In this document: piece by piece, positions 11,541-19,802 of the stretch
Layout of the letters: each line of letters opens with the position of its first letter
Position numbering within the stretch: the stretch's first letter is position 1
DNA from: a virus
DNA length: 28,633 bases
Virus record (IMG/VR): IMGVR_UViG_3300031950_000010
Coordinates: 1-28,633 of that record
Direction: 5' to 3' (one strand)
The notes under the pieces: generated by a model
Told to the model about the DNA's origin: nothing
Seen by the model: the letters and a program-made list of their open reading frames with translations, nothing else
Databases searched by the model: none
Translations under genes and position numbers: made by a program

Positions 11541-14315
11541 TTACTCCAGCACGTATCCGGCGGACTTCAGCGACCGCGCGATTGTAGTTGCGACATCATC
11601 TGCGATGGTGCGCGCATCTGCCCGAACGCTCACGTTCACGTTCACCGGCACAGTTGCTGGCGCGAGCGCTCGGCCGCCTGACGTCGGCGCGATCGAGCGC
11701 GCCGCGTTCGCCGCCGCGCCAGCGAGACCTTCCAGCATCTGCCGCAGCAGATCGTGAATGCCGGTCAGCAAATTCACGGCCTCCCACGCTGGATCAGCCA
11801 GATTGCGAAGCCACGGCCACCACTGATTCGCAGAATCCTGCAGCGCCTGGAGCTGGCTCAGAATGCCGCGCGTCGTGACCTCGATGCGCGCGACGTCCTG
11901 CTCGATGCGCCGCCCTTGGAAATAGCCGAGAATGCTTGAGATGAGATTCGTTGCGAAATCCAGCCAGCCGGCCAGACCGCCGCCAGCCACGGCTGGTGCG
12001 CCAGCGCCGCCTCCGCCTCCCGCCGCGCCTCCGGACGGCGTCTTCGCGGCAGCGCCGCCTCCGCCGAACACCCGCGCGATTGCGCGTCCGATGTCCTCGA
12101 TCTGTTTGAACAGGCCGCTGAACGCCTGGCCGAGACTCGCGACTTCGCCTTTGATGAGATTGGCGATCGCGCGCGCAATGCCACCGAGCGCCTCCTCGAT
12201 CACGTACCGCAGCGCCGCCCGTGCGATCTGCATGAACGTTTCCGTCATCACGTCGCCGAGCGACTTGCCCTTGAGTATCACGTCGGCAATGCCGCGCGAC
12301 ATGTCAGTAAGTACCGTAGATACTTGTTTGCCCGCCTTCGTCCACGCGTTTTCGTGTTTTTTCACTTCCTCTGTTACAACGCCGATCAGCTTTGGCGTGC
12401 GCCCCATCGCTGCTTCAAGAGTTTTCCAGTGGTCGCCGCTAGACGCCGCGAGCTTTTCCACCGCATCGGAGATCTCCCCTAACTCCGCATGAAGTTGAGC
12501 CCACCATTGCACGCTGCCCACGGCGGCTTGGCGCATCACCGCATCCAGATGCGAGAATAGCACGCCTTGCTCTTTGATCGTAGCGTTCAGCTTCGGCACT
12601 TCGTCCAGCATGAACGCGAGTGGGTCGCGCACGCGCTCCAAGGTTTTGATGTAGTTGTCCCAGGCGACGGAGAGTTCATACGCGGAGATTTTGCCCTGAG
12701 CGAATGCGAGGTGCAGTAAGTCAACCTGCTTTCGTAACTCTTCGAGCCGCACTTCCTCGCGCGTTCGCACGCCGAGCGCAACGAGAGCTTCCGTCAGTTC
12801 ACGCGCCTGGCGTTCCGCTTCGCGCTGCGCCTCAACGAGTCGCCGAGTCTCCTGTTGATCGTCTACCGTCGCCTGGATCTTGCGGCGCGTCGCCTGCTCG
12901 ACTTGTTGTTGTGCGCTCTTGAATAACCCTGCCTGCTCAGCTGCTCTCCGCAAAGCCGCCGCATATTGCTCCGTGGTCATGTTCCCGCGCTCGACCACGA
13001 TGCCGTGTGCGCGGAGCCGGTCCTCGAGCGCTTTCGTCGCGCTTTCGAGATCGCGCATCGCACGCGATGCGTCCCCCGAGACTCCAATGATTTTCTGGTA
13101 GACTGCCGCCGGGAACGCAGCCACGATCTCGATGAATTTGTTCAACGCACCGACTTTACTAACGATGTTCTCGTCAATCCAGCGCCCCAGTTGCCATCCA
13201 GTCCACGCCGCAGCAGTTAGAAGCACGGCCTCTTTGAGCGCGTACAACGCCGCTGTGAGGCCGGTCAAGCCAGCCGGACTAGTAGCCATCATGGCCGCCG
13301 AAGCAGCCGCCGCAAAGTTTCTGAATCCCAGTGAGACAAGATCAAGCAGGGGCGGTATCAGTACTTTGATTTTGTACAGAGCGCCGATCGCCTCAACTAA
13401 CTGACCTACCGCGAACAGTACTGGACCAATCGCCGCAGCCAGCGCCGCAAGTCTGATTGTCCATTCCTGTACTGGTTGAGGCAGCTTGAGAAACCACTCC
13501 ACCATTCCGCGCAACGCATCAATCGCGGTGGTGGCGACGTTCAGCAGTTTCTCGGTGAACGGCACGAGCGCATCGCCGGCCCGTGCGAGCGCGCGCTCGA
13601 TGGCGTCGCGCATGTTTTCCAATTCGTTCTTGATGCCGCTTGTAACTTTGGGCAGTTTCTCAAGCTCAGAAACTAATGTGTTGATGAATTCGCGCGAACG
13701 GATGCCCATTTTCTGGAGAACTTCAGTATCGATCGTCCCAAAGGCCTCCTTGATGATTCGCGCGGCTTGCGGCACGCGCTCCAAAATCGGCTTCAGGTTA
13801 TCCGCGGTGACTTTTCCGCGACTCTCCAGTTGCCCCAGCTGGCGGATGACTTCGTTCAGGTCTTCGCGCCCCCGCCCCACCGTCGCGAGCGCGTTGCCGA
13901 ATGCCTCGATGATTCGCACCGCGTCTTTGAACGCGAACCCGACGGCTTGTAGCTGAATGGCTGCCTGAACCGCTTCTTTGAGCCCAAGCCCGGGCAATTT
14001 CGCGGTCTCAACCAGACGCTTTAGCTGGCGATCGGCTTCCTCCGCGCTGCCGCCGACTGCGATAAGTCCGCGCCGCAGCGCATCCATGTCCGCCGCCGCT
14101 TTTACCGCGATCGTGCCGAACCCGACCAGTGGCGCAGTCAACGCCACGGTAAGCGTGCTACCGACGGACGCGATGTGCTCGCCCAATCGCCGGAAACCGG
14201 CTGCCATACGATCCGTGGTCGATTCGAGCCGGCTCAGCGTTCCCGAGACGCGGGCCATCTCGCGGTCGAATTCCGTGATATCTGCGCCAACTCGAACAAG
14301 CAGATTTTTCGCCAC
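11541..14315 (-). CDS. Tail tape measure protein
   Basis: This is the longest gene in the window: 924 aa from GTG 14315. The N-terminal part (LVRVGADITEFDREMARVSGTLSRLE...) and the following GFGTIAVKAAADMDALRRGL / GLGLKEAVQAAIQLQAVG blocks are those of tape measure core domains (TP901 type). Two hydrophobic zones (about 265-305 and 320-385) would insert in the host membrane. Long coiled coils follow at 400-560, then a Gly/Ala/Pro-rich spacer near 725-760. Its length sets tail length and it leaves the tube ahead of DNA at ejection. It follows the frameshifted chaperone pair, the usual order in siphophages. Confidence 0.95.
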   Translation of the reverse strand: MAKNLLVRVGADITEFDREMARVSGTLSRLESTTDRMAAGFRRLGEHIASVGSTLTVALTAPLVGFGTIAVKAAADMDALRRGLIAVGGSAEEADRQLKRLVETAKLPGLGLKEAVQAAIQLQAVGFAFKDAVRIIEAFGNALATVGRGREDLNEVIRQLGQLESRGKVTADNLKPILERVPQAARIIKEAFGTIDTEVLQKMGIRSREFINTLVSELEKLPKVTSGIKNELENMRDAIERALARAGDALVPFTEKLLNVATTAIDALRGMVEWFLKLPQPVQEWTIRLAALAAAIGPVLFAVGQLVEAIGALYKIKVLIPPLLDLVSLGFRNFAAAASAAMMATSPAGLTGLTAALYALKEAVLLTAAAWTGWQLGRWIDENIVSKVGALNKFIEIVAAFPAAVYQKIIGVSGDASRAMRDLESATKALEDRLRAHGIVVERGNMTTEQYAAALRRAAEQAGLFKSAQQQVEQATRRKIQATVDDQQETRRLVEAQREAERQARELTEALVALGVRTREEVRLEELRKQVDLLHLAFAQGKISAYELSVAWDNYIKTLERVRDPLAFMLDEVPKLNATIKEQGVLFSHLDAVMRQAAVGSVQWWAQLHAELGEISDAVEKLAASSGDHWKTLEAAMGRTPKLIGVVTEEVKKHENAWTKAGKQVSTVLTDMSRGIADVILKGKSLGDVMTETFMQIARAALRYVIEEALGGIARAIANLIKGEVASLGQAFSGLFKQIEDIGRAIARVFGGGGAAAKTPSGGAAGGGGGAGAPAVAGGGLAGWLDFATNLISSILGYFQGRRIEQDVARIEVTTRGILSQLQALQDSANQWWPWLRNLADPAWEAVNLLTGIHDLLRQMLEGLAGAAANAARSIAPTSGGRALAPATVPVNVNVSVRADARTIADDVATTIARSLKSAGYVLE

Positions 14316-14318
14316 GGC

Positions 14319-14555
14319 CTATTTCCTCACGAGCACGCCGGCAGCGCGGAGGGCACGGATCGCCTCCAGCGCGCCGCGCCGCTCACTCACGGGCTGGCCA
14401 GCTGCGCGTCGCGCCAGCGCGCGAAACTCACGGGGCGTGAGTTCCCAGAACTCATCGTTCGACAATCCCATCACGACGCGACCGATCGCCCACAACTCGA
14501 GCCAGGCGTCCGGGTCTACTGGGCCGGCCCCGTCGCCGGCGCTGCCAGTTCCCCC
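14319..14555 (-). CDS. Tail chaperone T-part, reached by -1 frameshift
   Basis: This frame has no good start of its own but stays open from the slippery site to TAG at 14321-14319. It encodes VDPDAWLELWAIGRVVMGLS and then NDEFWELTPREFRALARR, ending in RAAGVLVRK. The FWxLTPxEFxxL block is the hallmark of the second part of siphophage tail assembly chaperones. A -1 shift at GGGGGAA (14555-14549) would join it to the G-part through a Gly/Ser/Ala linker, giving a protein of about 177 aa that binds the tape measure protein. It sits between the G-part and the tape measure gene. Confidence 0.75.
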   Translation of the reverse strand, partial: GGTGSAGDGAGPVDPDAWLELWAIGRVVMGLSNDEFWELTPREFRALARRAAGQPVSERRGALEAIRALRAAGVLVRK

Positions 14556-14854
14556 GGCTCGAATCCCGCCTCGCGCAGTACGGCCTCCGCCGCCTCCATT
14601 ACCGCCGGCGGGGCCGGCAGCAGCTCTTCGAACTCCTCGAGCGTGATGTTGCGCTCAACGCCCGACTCGTACAGCAGCGCTGACATGAGGGCGACGTGAA
14701 AGCCGCCCTCATGCGCGCGCCTGAATGCGTTCGCGCCGAACCGCTGCTCGATTCGGCGCAATGTGCCCCACGTGCAGACCATTCGCCACTCGCGCCCGTC
14801 GCGCAGGGGCAGAACGACCTCGTCGATCGGGCGCGGTTGAATTATTCGCGCCAT
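14516..14854 (-). CDS. Tail assembly chaperone, G-part
   Basis: This 112-aa protein opens with VVLPLRDGREWRMVCTWGTLRRIEQRFG and has an acidic helical C-terminal half (ITLEEFEELLPAPPAVMEAAEAVL). That layout is typical of the short chaperone form lying between the tail tube and tape measure genes in siphophages. It coats the tape measure protein during tail assembly and is not in the virion. Its end lies over the -1 frame T-part, so a minority of ribosomes would make the longer GT form. Confidence 0.75.
   Translation of the reverse strand: MARIIQPRPIDEVVLPLRDGREWRMVCTWGTLRRIEQRFGANAFRRAHEGGFHVALMSALLYESGVERNITLEEFEELLPAPPAVMEAAEAVLREAGFEPGELAAPATGPAQ
14549..14555 (-). promoter_or_regulatory. 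Candidate -1 slippery site
   Basis: On the minus strand the bases read GGGGGAA, with zero-frame codons CCG GGG GAA. The P-site codon GGG re-pairs perfectly after a -1 slip, while the A-site pairing is imperfect. The site lies 11 codons before the zero-frame stop and the -1 frame is open beyond it. It resembles the G-rich slippery sites of lambda-type chaperone genes but is not identical to them. Confidence 0.5.
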
Positions 14855-14857
14855 ACG

Positions 14858-15304
14858 CTATCCAAGCTCCGACGCGCCAGGTCCTCCCTCGTACATCGGC
14901 GGAACGGGCATCACGGTAACCTCGACTTCCAGCAAGCGTCCCGGCTCGTTGCCGACCGGATTTGCTGAGGCGACGCGGCCCTGGAATTCAATGCCCACCC
15001 ACTGCGTTCTCTGATCGTTCGCCGCGTATTCGAGCCGCCAGTAGTACAGGCTCTGGCTCTCGACGCCGTCGCGCAGATCGTCATACCAGGTCGCCGCCGG
15101 GTCCAGACGCGCGCGGAATGTCATCGCACGCAGCCTGCGGAGGCCCGGGCGCGTTGTCGCGTACTGATCGCCGAACGCAGTAATGTCGACCGCCTCCGTC
15201 TCCACAGAGGGCGGCGTGCATTGCCGCAGTCCTGGAATTTTTCTCCATGTAATCGGGCTCGACTTGGCATACCCGACTTTGAATTCACTCAGAAGCTCGG
15301 CCAT
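14858..15304 (-). CDS. Major tail (tube) protein
   Basis: This is a 148-aa protein from ATG 15304, which has GGAGGG upstream; a longer frame to 15340 enters the previous gene. The sequence has the features of siphophage tail tube subunits: an N-terminal strand (MAELLSEFKVGYAKS), VETEAVDITAFGD, RPGLRRLRAMTFRARLDPA, and the late strand IEFQGRVASANPVGNEPGRLLEVEVTVMP. It polymerises into the tube around the tape measure. It is located between the tail-completion genes and the chaperone genes, as expected. Confidence 0.85.
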   Translation of the reverse strand: MAELLSEFKVGYAKSSPITWRKIPGLRQCTPPSVETEAVDITAFGDQYATTRPGLRRLRAMTFRARLDPAATWYDDLRDGVESQSLYYWRLEYAANDQRTQWVGIEFQGRVASANPVGNEPGRLLEVEVTVMPVPPMYEGGPGASELG

Positions 15305-15707
15305 TCTTTCCCTCCCATTTTTGGTCGAGGAGTTTTTCAATTCCTCGTTGAATCATGCCCAGCACGTACTCGCCGAGTAACTGGATCGCTGGCCGGAAAT
15401 AAGGCTTGCCCGACCAGATTCGCGAGCCGTACTCGACGAGCCATGCGTGAGGCGCTTTGCGCATGTTGACGCCGACTAAGACGTTCGCGTATTCCGCTGG
15501 CCCCAGACCGATGAATATGGCGTCGCGGAGGTGTGTTCCGCGCGTCCGCCGCGGATTGTACGGCGCACGATCCACCATGCTGCGGTATAAGATCCGTGCG
15601 CCCTCCTCCGCGATCTTTTTTATCCTCGGATCTCCGCCGATCGCTCGAATCGCGCTCAGCGATCTGCGCAAATCGTCGAGGCCTTCGACTTTGAATTCCA
15701 GCGGCAC
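15285..15707 (-). CDS. HK97 gp10-like head-tail (neck) protein
   Basis: This is a 140-aa protein. The start is taken as GTG 15707, which overlaps the previous stop (TAGTG) and has GGGAG upstream, so that the protein begins VPLEFKVEGLDDLRRSL, the usual beginning of this family. The segments GARILYRSMVDRAPYNPRRTRGTHLRDAI and HAWLVEYGS..WSGKPYFRPAI are diagnostic of the HK97 gp10 family. It takes part in joining the finished tail to the head. Confidence 0.88.
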   Translation of the reverse strand: MPLEFKVEGLDDLRRSLSAIRAIGGDPRIKKIAEEGARILYRSMVDRAPYNPRRTRGTHLRDAIFIGLGPAEYANVLVGVNMRKAPHAWLVEYGSRIWSGKPYFRPAIQLLGEYVLGMIQRGIEKLLDQKWEGKNGRASE

Positions 15708-16081
15708 TAACCAACTCCCGAAAGCTCGATAGCGACGTGGTGGTAGAACTCCGGATCTCTCCCGGATGACCACGTCCGGCCTGTGACCTCAAGATTCACG
15801 CCATCCGCACGAAGTCCGCCCAGCAGCTCGATTATCCGGTCCGCCGCCGCTCGGGCGATCGCCGCCGTCTTGGCGAGCACGCTTACCTGATACACGCCTA
15901 TCCAGCGCCTGCCGACGCCGTCGAATGTCGGCTCGTAACGGTCAACAATGGGACCGTGAACCACGAACGGCATCGGTATCCCGCGATTGTCACCGCGAAG
16001 GCGAATACGTTCTGCTGGAACGATCGCGGTTAGAGCCGCGTCGCCAGTAAGTGTTGCCTGAATGATCTCCTCCGCCGGCAT
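15707..16081 (-). CDS. DUF3168-type tail completion / terminator protein
   Basis: This is a 124-aa protein. The start ATG at 16081 forms TGATG with the previous stop and has GGCGGAG upstream. The N-terminus MPAEEIIQATLTGDAALTAIV and the later RWIGVYQVSVLAKTAAIARAAADRIIELL match the DUF3168 layout (helix, then a beta sheet packing two helices). Its members cap the tail tube and bind the head. The position between head-closure and gp10-like genes supports this. Confidence 0.83.
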   Translation of the reverse strand: MPAEEIIQATLTGDAALTAIVPAERIRLRGDNRGIPMPFVVHGPIVDRYEPTFDGVGRRWIGVYQVSVLAKTAAIARAAADRIIELLGGLRADGVNLEVTGRTWSSGRDPEFYHHVAIELSGVG

Positions 16082-16404
16082 CACTCCGCCTCGCGACAGT
16101 ACAAGTCCATCCATCCGCGCGCGTCTGGCTCGACACTCACGATGTCGAGCAGTCGTCCGCGCATCCGCACGCGCATTGCCGACGTCACGCCATCAATCGC
16201 TCGCGTCCGCAGCACAGTGCGCCGCTCCGCTGTTTCCTGGCCCGGTGCCTGGAACTCACGGCCGCGCGATGGCCCGAATGGCCCGATTCGCGCCCACGCG
16301 CGCGCGAATGTTTGCCACGTAGGCGTCGCCTCGCCCAGAGCGTCCGGCGCACTCGCGCCGCGCCGCTCGATCACGATCAACTCGCGCAGCTCGCCAGCAC
16401 GCAT
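16081..16404 (-). CDS. Head closure protein (SPP1 gp16 / HK97 gp7 type)
   Basis: This 107-aa beta-barrel protein begins MRAGELRELIVIERR, with the middle segment ATPTWQTFARAWARIGPFGPSRGREF and the end RMRGRLLDIVSVEPDARGWMDLYCREA, typical of the phage head-tail joining stopper family. It plugs the portal channel after packaging. It overlaps the end of the first glycosyltransferase gene by 28 nt. In most HK97-like phages it follows the gp6-like connector directly, but here a cassette separates them. Confidence 0.87.
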   Translation of the reverse strand: MRAGELRELIVIERRGASAPDALGEATPTWQTFARAWARIGPFGPSRGREFQAPGQETAERRTVLRTRAIDGVTSAMRVRMRGRLLDIVSVEPDARGWMDLYCREAE

Positions 16405-17114
16405 TCAAGCGGCCTCAGAGTCAGCGGCCCCGCCCATCGCGTGGTCATCGTCGCCGGATACTCGGGCAGGTCGCCGAGCACCATGTGGCGGTAGCCGTCC
16501 TCGACGCGATTGTTCGGATCAACGCGCCGGTACCAATGAAATTTCCTGATCCGGTCCTCGCGGTGGAGGTAGCCGTAGTGCAGCGTCGTCGCGCAAACCG
16601 GCGGTGCGCCGTTCACGCGCCGCGGAACGTTCCCGCAGTGCAGCCCGCCGACGCATGTACTCCTGAAGCGGTCGCTGGGATGATAGAGCCACAGCGAGGG
16701 CCGGAGAAAACGCCCGTAGATGCCATCGACGCGTACCTGATCCTCGCGGTCCCACACGTATAAAATCTTGACCGAGTACACCGACGACAATCGCCGCGCG
16801 ATCATCGCACGAATCGTCGAACGAGCATCGGGCACGAGCACCTCGTCGCCGTCCATCATGAGCAGCCACGTCTCGCCCTCAACGCGTTCGCCGGCGCGCG
16901 CGAGCAGATAGTTTTTGTCGCGCACTTCGTCGAGCCGATCCGGGAACGGCGACGGAATTACCATTGCCCCCGCCTCCGCCGCCAGTCGCGGCGTGTCGTC
17001 GCGCGAATGATCATCGAGGACCAGAACCTCATCGCAGACTGCGCGCATCGCCGCCACTGCGCGCTCAATCCAGCGCGCCTCGTCGCGCACGCGCATCAGT
17101 CCGATCAGCTTCAT
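16377..17114 (-). CDS. Family 2 glycosyltransferase (GT-A), first of three
   Basis: This 245-aa protein begins IGLMRVRDEARWIERAV, with the nucleotide-sugar binding motif VLVLDDHSRDDTP (33-42) and the metal-binding LLMMDGDEVL (85-93), both classic for GT2 enzymes such as those acting on lipopolysaccharide or peptide acceptors. It probably transfers a sugar to a virion protein, modified DNA base or cell surface; the acceptor cannot be read from sequence. It is part of a cassette inserted between the connector and closure genes. The start at 17114 overlaps the 65-aa gene (ATGA). Confidence 0.85.
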   Translation of the reverse strand: MKLIGLMRVRDEARWIERAVAAMRAVCDEVLVLDDHSRDDTPRLAAEAGAMVIPSPFPDRLDEVRDKNYLLARAGERVEGETWLLMMDGDEVLVPDARSTIRAMIARRLSSVYSVKILYVWDREDQVRVDGIYGRFLRPSLWLYHPSDRFRSTCVGGLHCGNVPRRVNGAPPVCATTLHYGYLHREDRIRKFHWYRRVDPNNRVEDGYRHMVLGDLPEYPATMTTRWAGPLTLRPLECVLASCAS

Positions 17115-17308
17115 CGGCGACCGAGTCCTCCGGGTCTCTGCGCCGTCCGTTTGGTCCGTTCACGTCCCCACTCGGCGAGGTATCGGAGCGCGTCGGCAGG
17201 CGCAATCTCGCCCGATTCGACGCGCCGGCGCAAGCGCGCCACCTTTCGCATCCAACAGGCGCGTTCCTGCGCGGCGGCTTTGTTCGCAGAGAGTCTCTTA
17301 GCCCGCAT
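17111..17308 (-). CDS. 65-aa basic protein within the glycosyltransferase cassette
   Basis: This short protein is very rich in Arg, Lys and Ala. A helix (RACWMRKVARLRRRVESGEIAPADALRYLAEWGRERTKR) covers most of its length, with no other motif. The ATG at 17308 has GAGGTG upstream, inside the end of the preceding gene, and the stop overlaps the next start (ATGA). It may be a small DNA- or glycan-associated adaptor. No family is recognised. Confidence 0.65.
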   Translation of the reverse strand: MRAKRLSANKAAAQERACWMRKVARLRRRVESGEIAPADALRYLAEWGRERTKRTAQRPGGLGRR

Positions 17309-17975
17309 TCATCACCTCGTGCAGCATCGCCCGGCCCCATTTGCGCTCGAATATCCGGGCGTGTATCTCCAGATCCTCGATGCGGCGCTCGTACGTCGCT
17401 CGGTTCGCTGCATGGCGGACGATCACTTCATACGTCACGCCGCATCGCATTCCTGCGCGCCCGATTCGCACGCAGTAATCCGTGTCGTCGAACCCGTAGC
17501 CACCCTCGAACTGCTCGTCGAGCAACCCCACGCGCGCGATCGTCCGCGCCGGCAGCGCGACGCAGATGAACGCCACGTCGCGCACTACTCTCCATCCACG
17601 CATCCCAGATCGCCAGCGTTGCGGTCCCCATTTGACCGGCCCGATCACCGCCGCCGCCAGCGCTCCCCAGTTGCCGGCGCACGCCAAACCGAGCAGTTTC
17701 TCCAGCCCGCCTCCCGTAACGACCTCGACGTCGTCGCCCATAATGATCACGTCGCGCCCAGCGGCATAACGCAACCCGATGTTCACGTTCCGCGCATAGC
17801 AGAACGGACGGACGCCGTCCAGCCATGTAACCGGCAAATCGCCGGCCCCATCGCGAGCGCCGTCATCCACGATCGCGATCTCGCCCTTCCATCCGCTCGC
17901 GCGGATGCTCGCGACACATGCGCGCGCGTTCTCAGGTTTCCGCGACGGGATTATGCAAATAGCTTCCGCGCCCAC
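17298..17975 (-). CDS. Family 2 glycosyltransferase, second of three
   Basis: The start is taken as GTG 17975, with GAGGTG upstream; the longer frame to 18344 runs inside the neighbouring transferase gene. The 225-aa product has ICIIPSRKPENARACVASIRASG, IAIVDDGARDGAG, ARNVNIGLRYAAGRDVIIMGDDVEVV (metal-binding D-D) and EGGYGFDDTDYCVRIGRAGMRCG, the expected GT2 order including the late acceptor/base motif. It overlaps the third transferase gene by 25 nt and belongs to the same cassette. Confidence 0.85.
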   Translation of the reverse strand: MGAEAICIIPSRKPENARACVASIRASGWKGEIAIVDDGARDGAGDLPVTWLDGVRPFCYARNVNIGLRYAAGRDVIIMGDDVEVVTGGGLEKLLGLACAGNWGALAAAVIGPVKWGPQRWRSGMRGWRVVRDVAFICVALPARTIARVGLLDEQFEGGYGFDDTDYCVRIGRAGMRCGVTYEVIVRHAANRATYERRIEDLEIHARIFERKWGRAMLHEVMNAG

Positions 17976-18598
17976 TTCGGCACCTCGCGAACGTCCAGCT
18001 TCGACCAGTTCGGCCCGCCTACCGCTCGCGGCGAGCTGTTGCTGTCGTGGATCGTCGCAATGAACGTCCAGGCCGCCTCCGCCGTGACCAGCACTCGTTC
18101 CGTCCATGCCAGCCAGCACAGGGCCGCATCCTCGCCCGTGTCCACGCGCGGAAACGGTCGCGCCATTGCCCATCGCCGCCGGTAGATGAGAGTCGCGCCG
18201 CAGGCGAACCACTCCGGCCCGCGGTAGAGATGCCACTCGCCAGTTCGCAGGTCTACGAACGGTACTACGCGCAGGCCGGCAATCATCGCGCGCCGCGATT
18301 CGATCAACTCGATCATGCGCGCGAGATATCCCGGCCCGTACCAATCGTCAGAGTCCCAGTGCGCGACCAAGTCGCCGCGCGCCCATCCCATCCCCACGTT
18401 CCGTCGCGCACCGAGCGACCCAGGCCATCGCCCGTATCGCTGACCGACTGGTTTGTCGAATGATGGGTTCTGCGGATCGTCGACAATGACTAACTCGCGC
18501 GTCGCGTAAGTCTGTCGCTCGAAGCACTCCAGCGCACGCGCGACCATGTCGCGTCGTCCCGACGTAACGAGGACCACAGACACCAGCGGTTCACTCAT
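17951..18598 (-). CDS. Family 2 glycosyltransferase, third of three
   Basis: This is a 215-aa protein from ATG 18598 (MSEPLVSVVLVTSGRRDMVARALECFERQTYATRELVIVDDP). The DxD-like motif is HWDSDDWYGPGYL, and GEDAALCWLA gives a late acidic motif. These are hallmarks of GT2 enzymes. The ATG overlaps the stop of the 113-aa gene (ATGA). With its two neighbours it forms a three-enzyme set that could build a short oligosaccharide. Confidence 0.85.
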   Translation of the reverse strand: MSEPLVSVVLVTSGRRDMVARALECFERQTYATRELVIVDDPQNPSFDKPVGQRYGRWPGSLGARRNVGMGWARGDLVAHWDSDDWYGPGYLARMIELIESRRAMIAGLRVVPFVDLRTGEWHLYRGPEWFACGATLIYRRRWAMARPFPRVDTGEDAALCWLAWTERVLVTAEAAWTFIATIHDSNSSPRAVGGPNWSKLDVREVPKWARKLFA

Positions 18599-18936
18599 GG
18601 CCGGATTGCTCCGTACGCTATCTCGATGGCGCGACGCAGCGATCGCTCGGTCGCATCCGGGTACCGCTCGCGTAACGCCAGATAGACGATTCGCGCGATC
18701 ACCTCGCCTTTCGAGATCTCGCTGCGCCACAAATTCGGCACGCCTAATTTCTCGGCGAGCGCCAGCAGCTCGTCGTCCGCGCGCGTCGGAGTCATTGCCG
18801 CGGCAATTGTCGCAAGCTCGTACGCCGTACGGAGGTACGGCGAGGCTGCCTCGACGCCGGCCACGAACCGCTCTGCCCATCCCGGCGCGAACAACCGCCG
18901 GAAAAAGTTTGCGATCGCTTCGATCACTTTCTTCAT
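18595..18936 (-). CDS. 113-aa amphipathic helical protein
   Basis: The ATG at 18936 has GGGGAG upstream. The N-terminus KKVIEAIANFFRRLFAPGWAERF is a strongly amphipathic, membrane-surface type helix. The rest is helical, including ISKGEVIARIVYLALRERYPDATERSLRRAIEIAYGAI. It lies between the small membrane protein and the glycosyltransferases and is coupled to both by short overlaps. It may be a virion or membrane-associated protein; no family is recognised. Confidence 0.65.
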   Translation of the reverse strand: MKKVIEAIANFFRRLFAPGWAERFVAGVEAASPYLRTAYELATIAAAMTPTRADDELLALAEKLGVPNLWRSEISKGEVIARIVYLALRERYPDATERSLRRAIEIAYGAIRP

Positions 18937-19160
18937 CGTTTTCTCCCCTCGAGCCCGTCGAGCCGGCGGCATATGTCCGCCACGACGGCCTCGCTCTCGC
19001 GCCGCGACACGAACCGCCCGTCGAGCGATTCGATCAGCTCGGCTTTAAATGCCGACAGCTCCGAGCGGACAGTGAGCTTCACGTAGGTTCCGATCGCCGC
19101 GCCGACGATCGAGGCCGCTGCCAGGGCGACGCCCGCGGCGGCCAACAGGTCTCCCGGCAT
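18933..19160 (-). CDS. 75-aa membrane-anchored coiled-coil protein
   Basis: The start is ATG 19160, which forms TGATG with the previous stop. Residues about 5-26 (LLAAAGVALAAASIVGAAIGTY) are one membrane segment, and the remainder (LTVRSELSAFKAELIESLDGRFVSRRESEAVVADICRRLDGLEG) is a charged coiled coil. The plan resembles small phage membrane proteins of the hemolysin XhlA or spanin-accessory sort, but the place inside the joining block is unusual for lysis genes. Confidence 0.65.
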   Translation of the reverse strand: MPGDLLAAAGVALAAASIVGAAIGTYVKLTVRSELSAFKAELIESLDGRFVSRRESEAVVADICRRLDGLEGRKR

Positions 19161-19768
19161 CACGCTACCCTCAGCATGCCGATCAATGCGTCGAGGCCAT
19201 GGCGGAACGCGACCGCATCCACTGCGGCGCGGTCGGTCACTGTCTCCGCCTCGCGGTTCTCCCACAACGCGCCAGTCATAAGGAGCACGGCTTGCACTGC
19301 CGCGCTTTCCGGCTCTGTGCCGGCGTCCGCGCCGGCGTCGTATTCAACGCGCAGCTCGCCAGCCGTCCGCGCGCACTCGATCGCTCCCGGTATCGTCGAG
19401 GTGTCCGCGACGTAATCCGTGCCCTCGGTGAGTGATTGCCACAGCGACCACGCATCGGACCGCCATTCGACGGACGCGACAGAGCGCAGGGGCGTAGCTC
19501 GCGGAAGCGCGACGCGTCGTGTGGCGGGGATGATCGCGCGCCACGTCGTACGGTAGAACGTTCTGCCCGTAGCCGCCTCGACGTACTCGCGGGCCGCAGC
19601 GACGTATCGCGCCAGCAGACCTACCGCGCGCGCGTCCTCGTCGGGGTCCGACAATTCGGGGACCCGGCAGTGGAGTCTGGCTTGCTCGACGCTCACCAAC
19701 TCCGCTACCGGGCCCGCCACTCGGACGAGAGATACCGGCACGATCCGCTGGCGCACGACCTCCGCCAT
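19160..19768 (-). CDS. Head-tail connector (HK97 gp6-like)
   Basis: This is a 202-aa protein starting at ATG 19768, chosen for its GGAGG site 5 nt upstream over the in-frame GTG at 19774. It contains VSVEQARLHCRVP...DEDARAVGLLARYVAAAREYVEAATGRTF, the conserved helical core of gp6-like connectors, then a beta insert and the C-terminal helices AAVQAVLLMTGALWENREAE. The family forms a ring below the portal. It follows the capsid gene directly as in HK97-like phages. Confidence 0.88.
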   Translation of the reverse strand: MAEVVRQRIVPVSLVRVAGPVAELVSVEQARLHCRVPELSDPDEDARAVGLLARYVAAAREYVEAATGRTFYRTTWRAIIPATRRVALPRATPLRSVASVEWRSDAWSLWQSLTEGTDYVADTSTIPGAIECARTAGELRVEYDAGADAGTEPESAAVQAVLLMTGALWENREAETVTDRAAVDAVAFRHGLDALIGMLRVA

Positions 19769-19802
19769 TCGCACCTCCGATCAGCGCGCGCCGCGCGCGG
19801 GA

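Noticed and set aside
10924-11757. 277-aa plus-strand open frame opposite the tail hub gene
   Set aside because: Shadow of the tail hub and tape measure genes; no ribosome site or domain.
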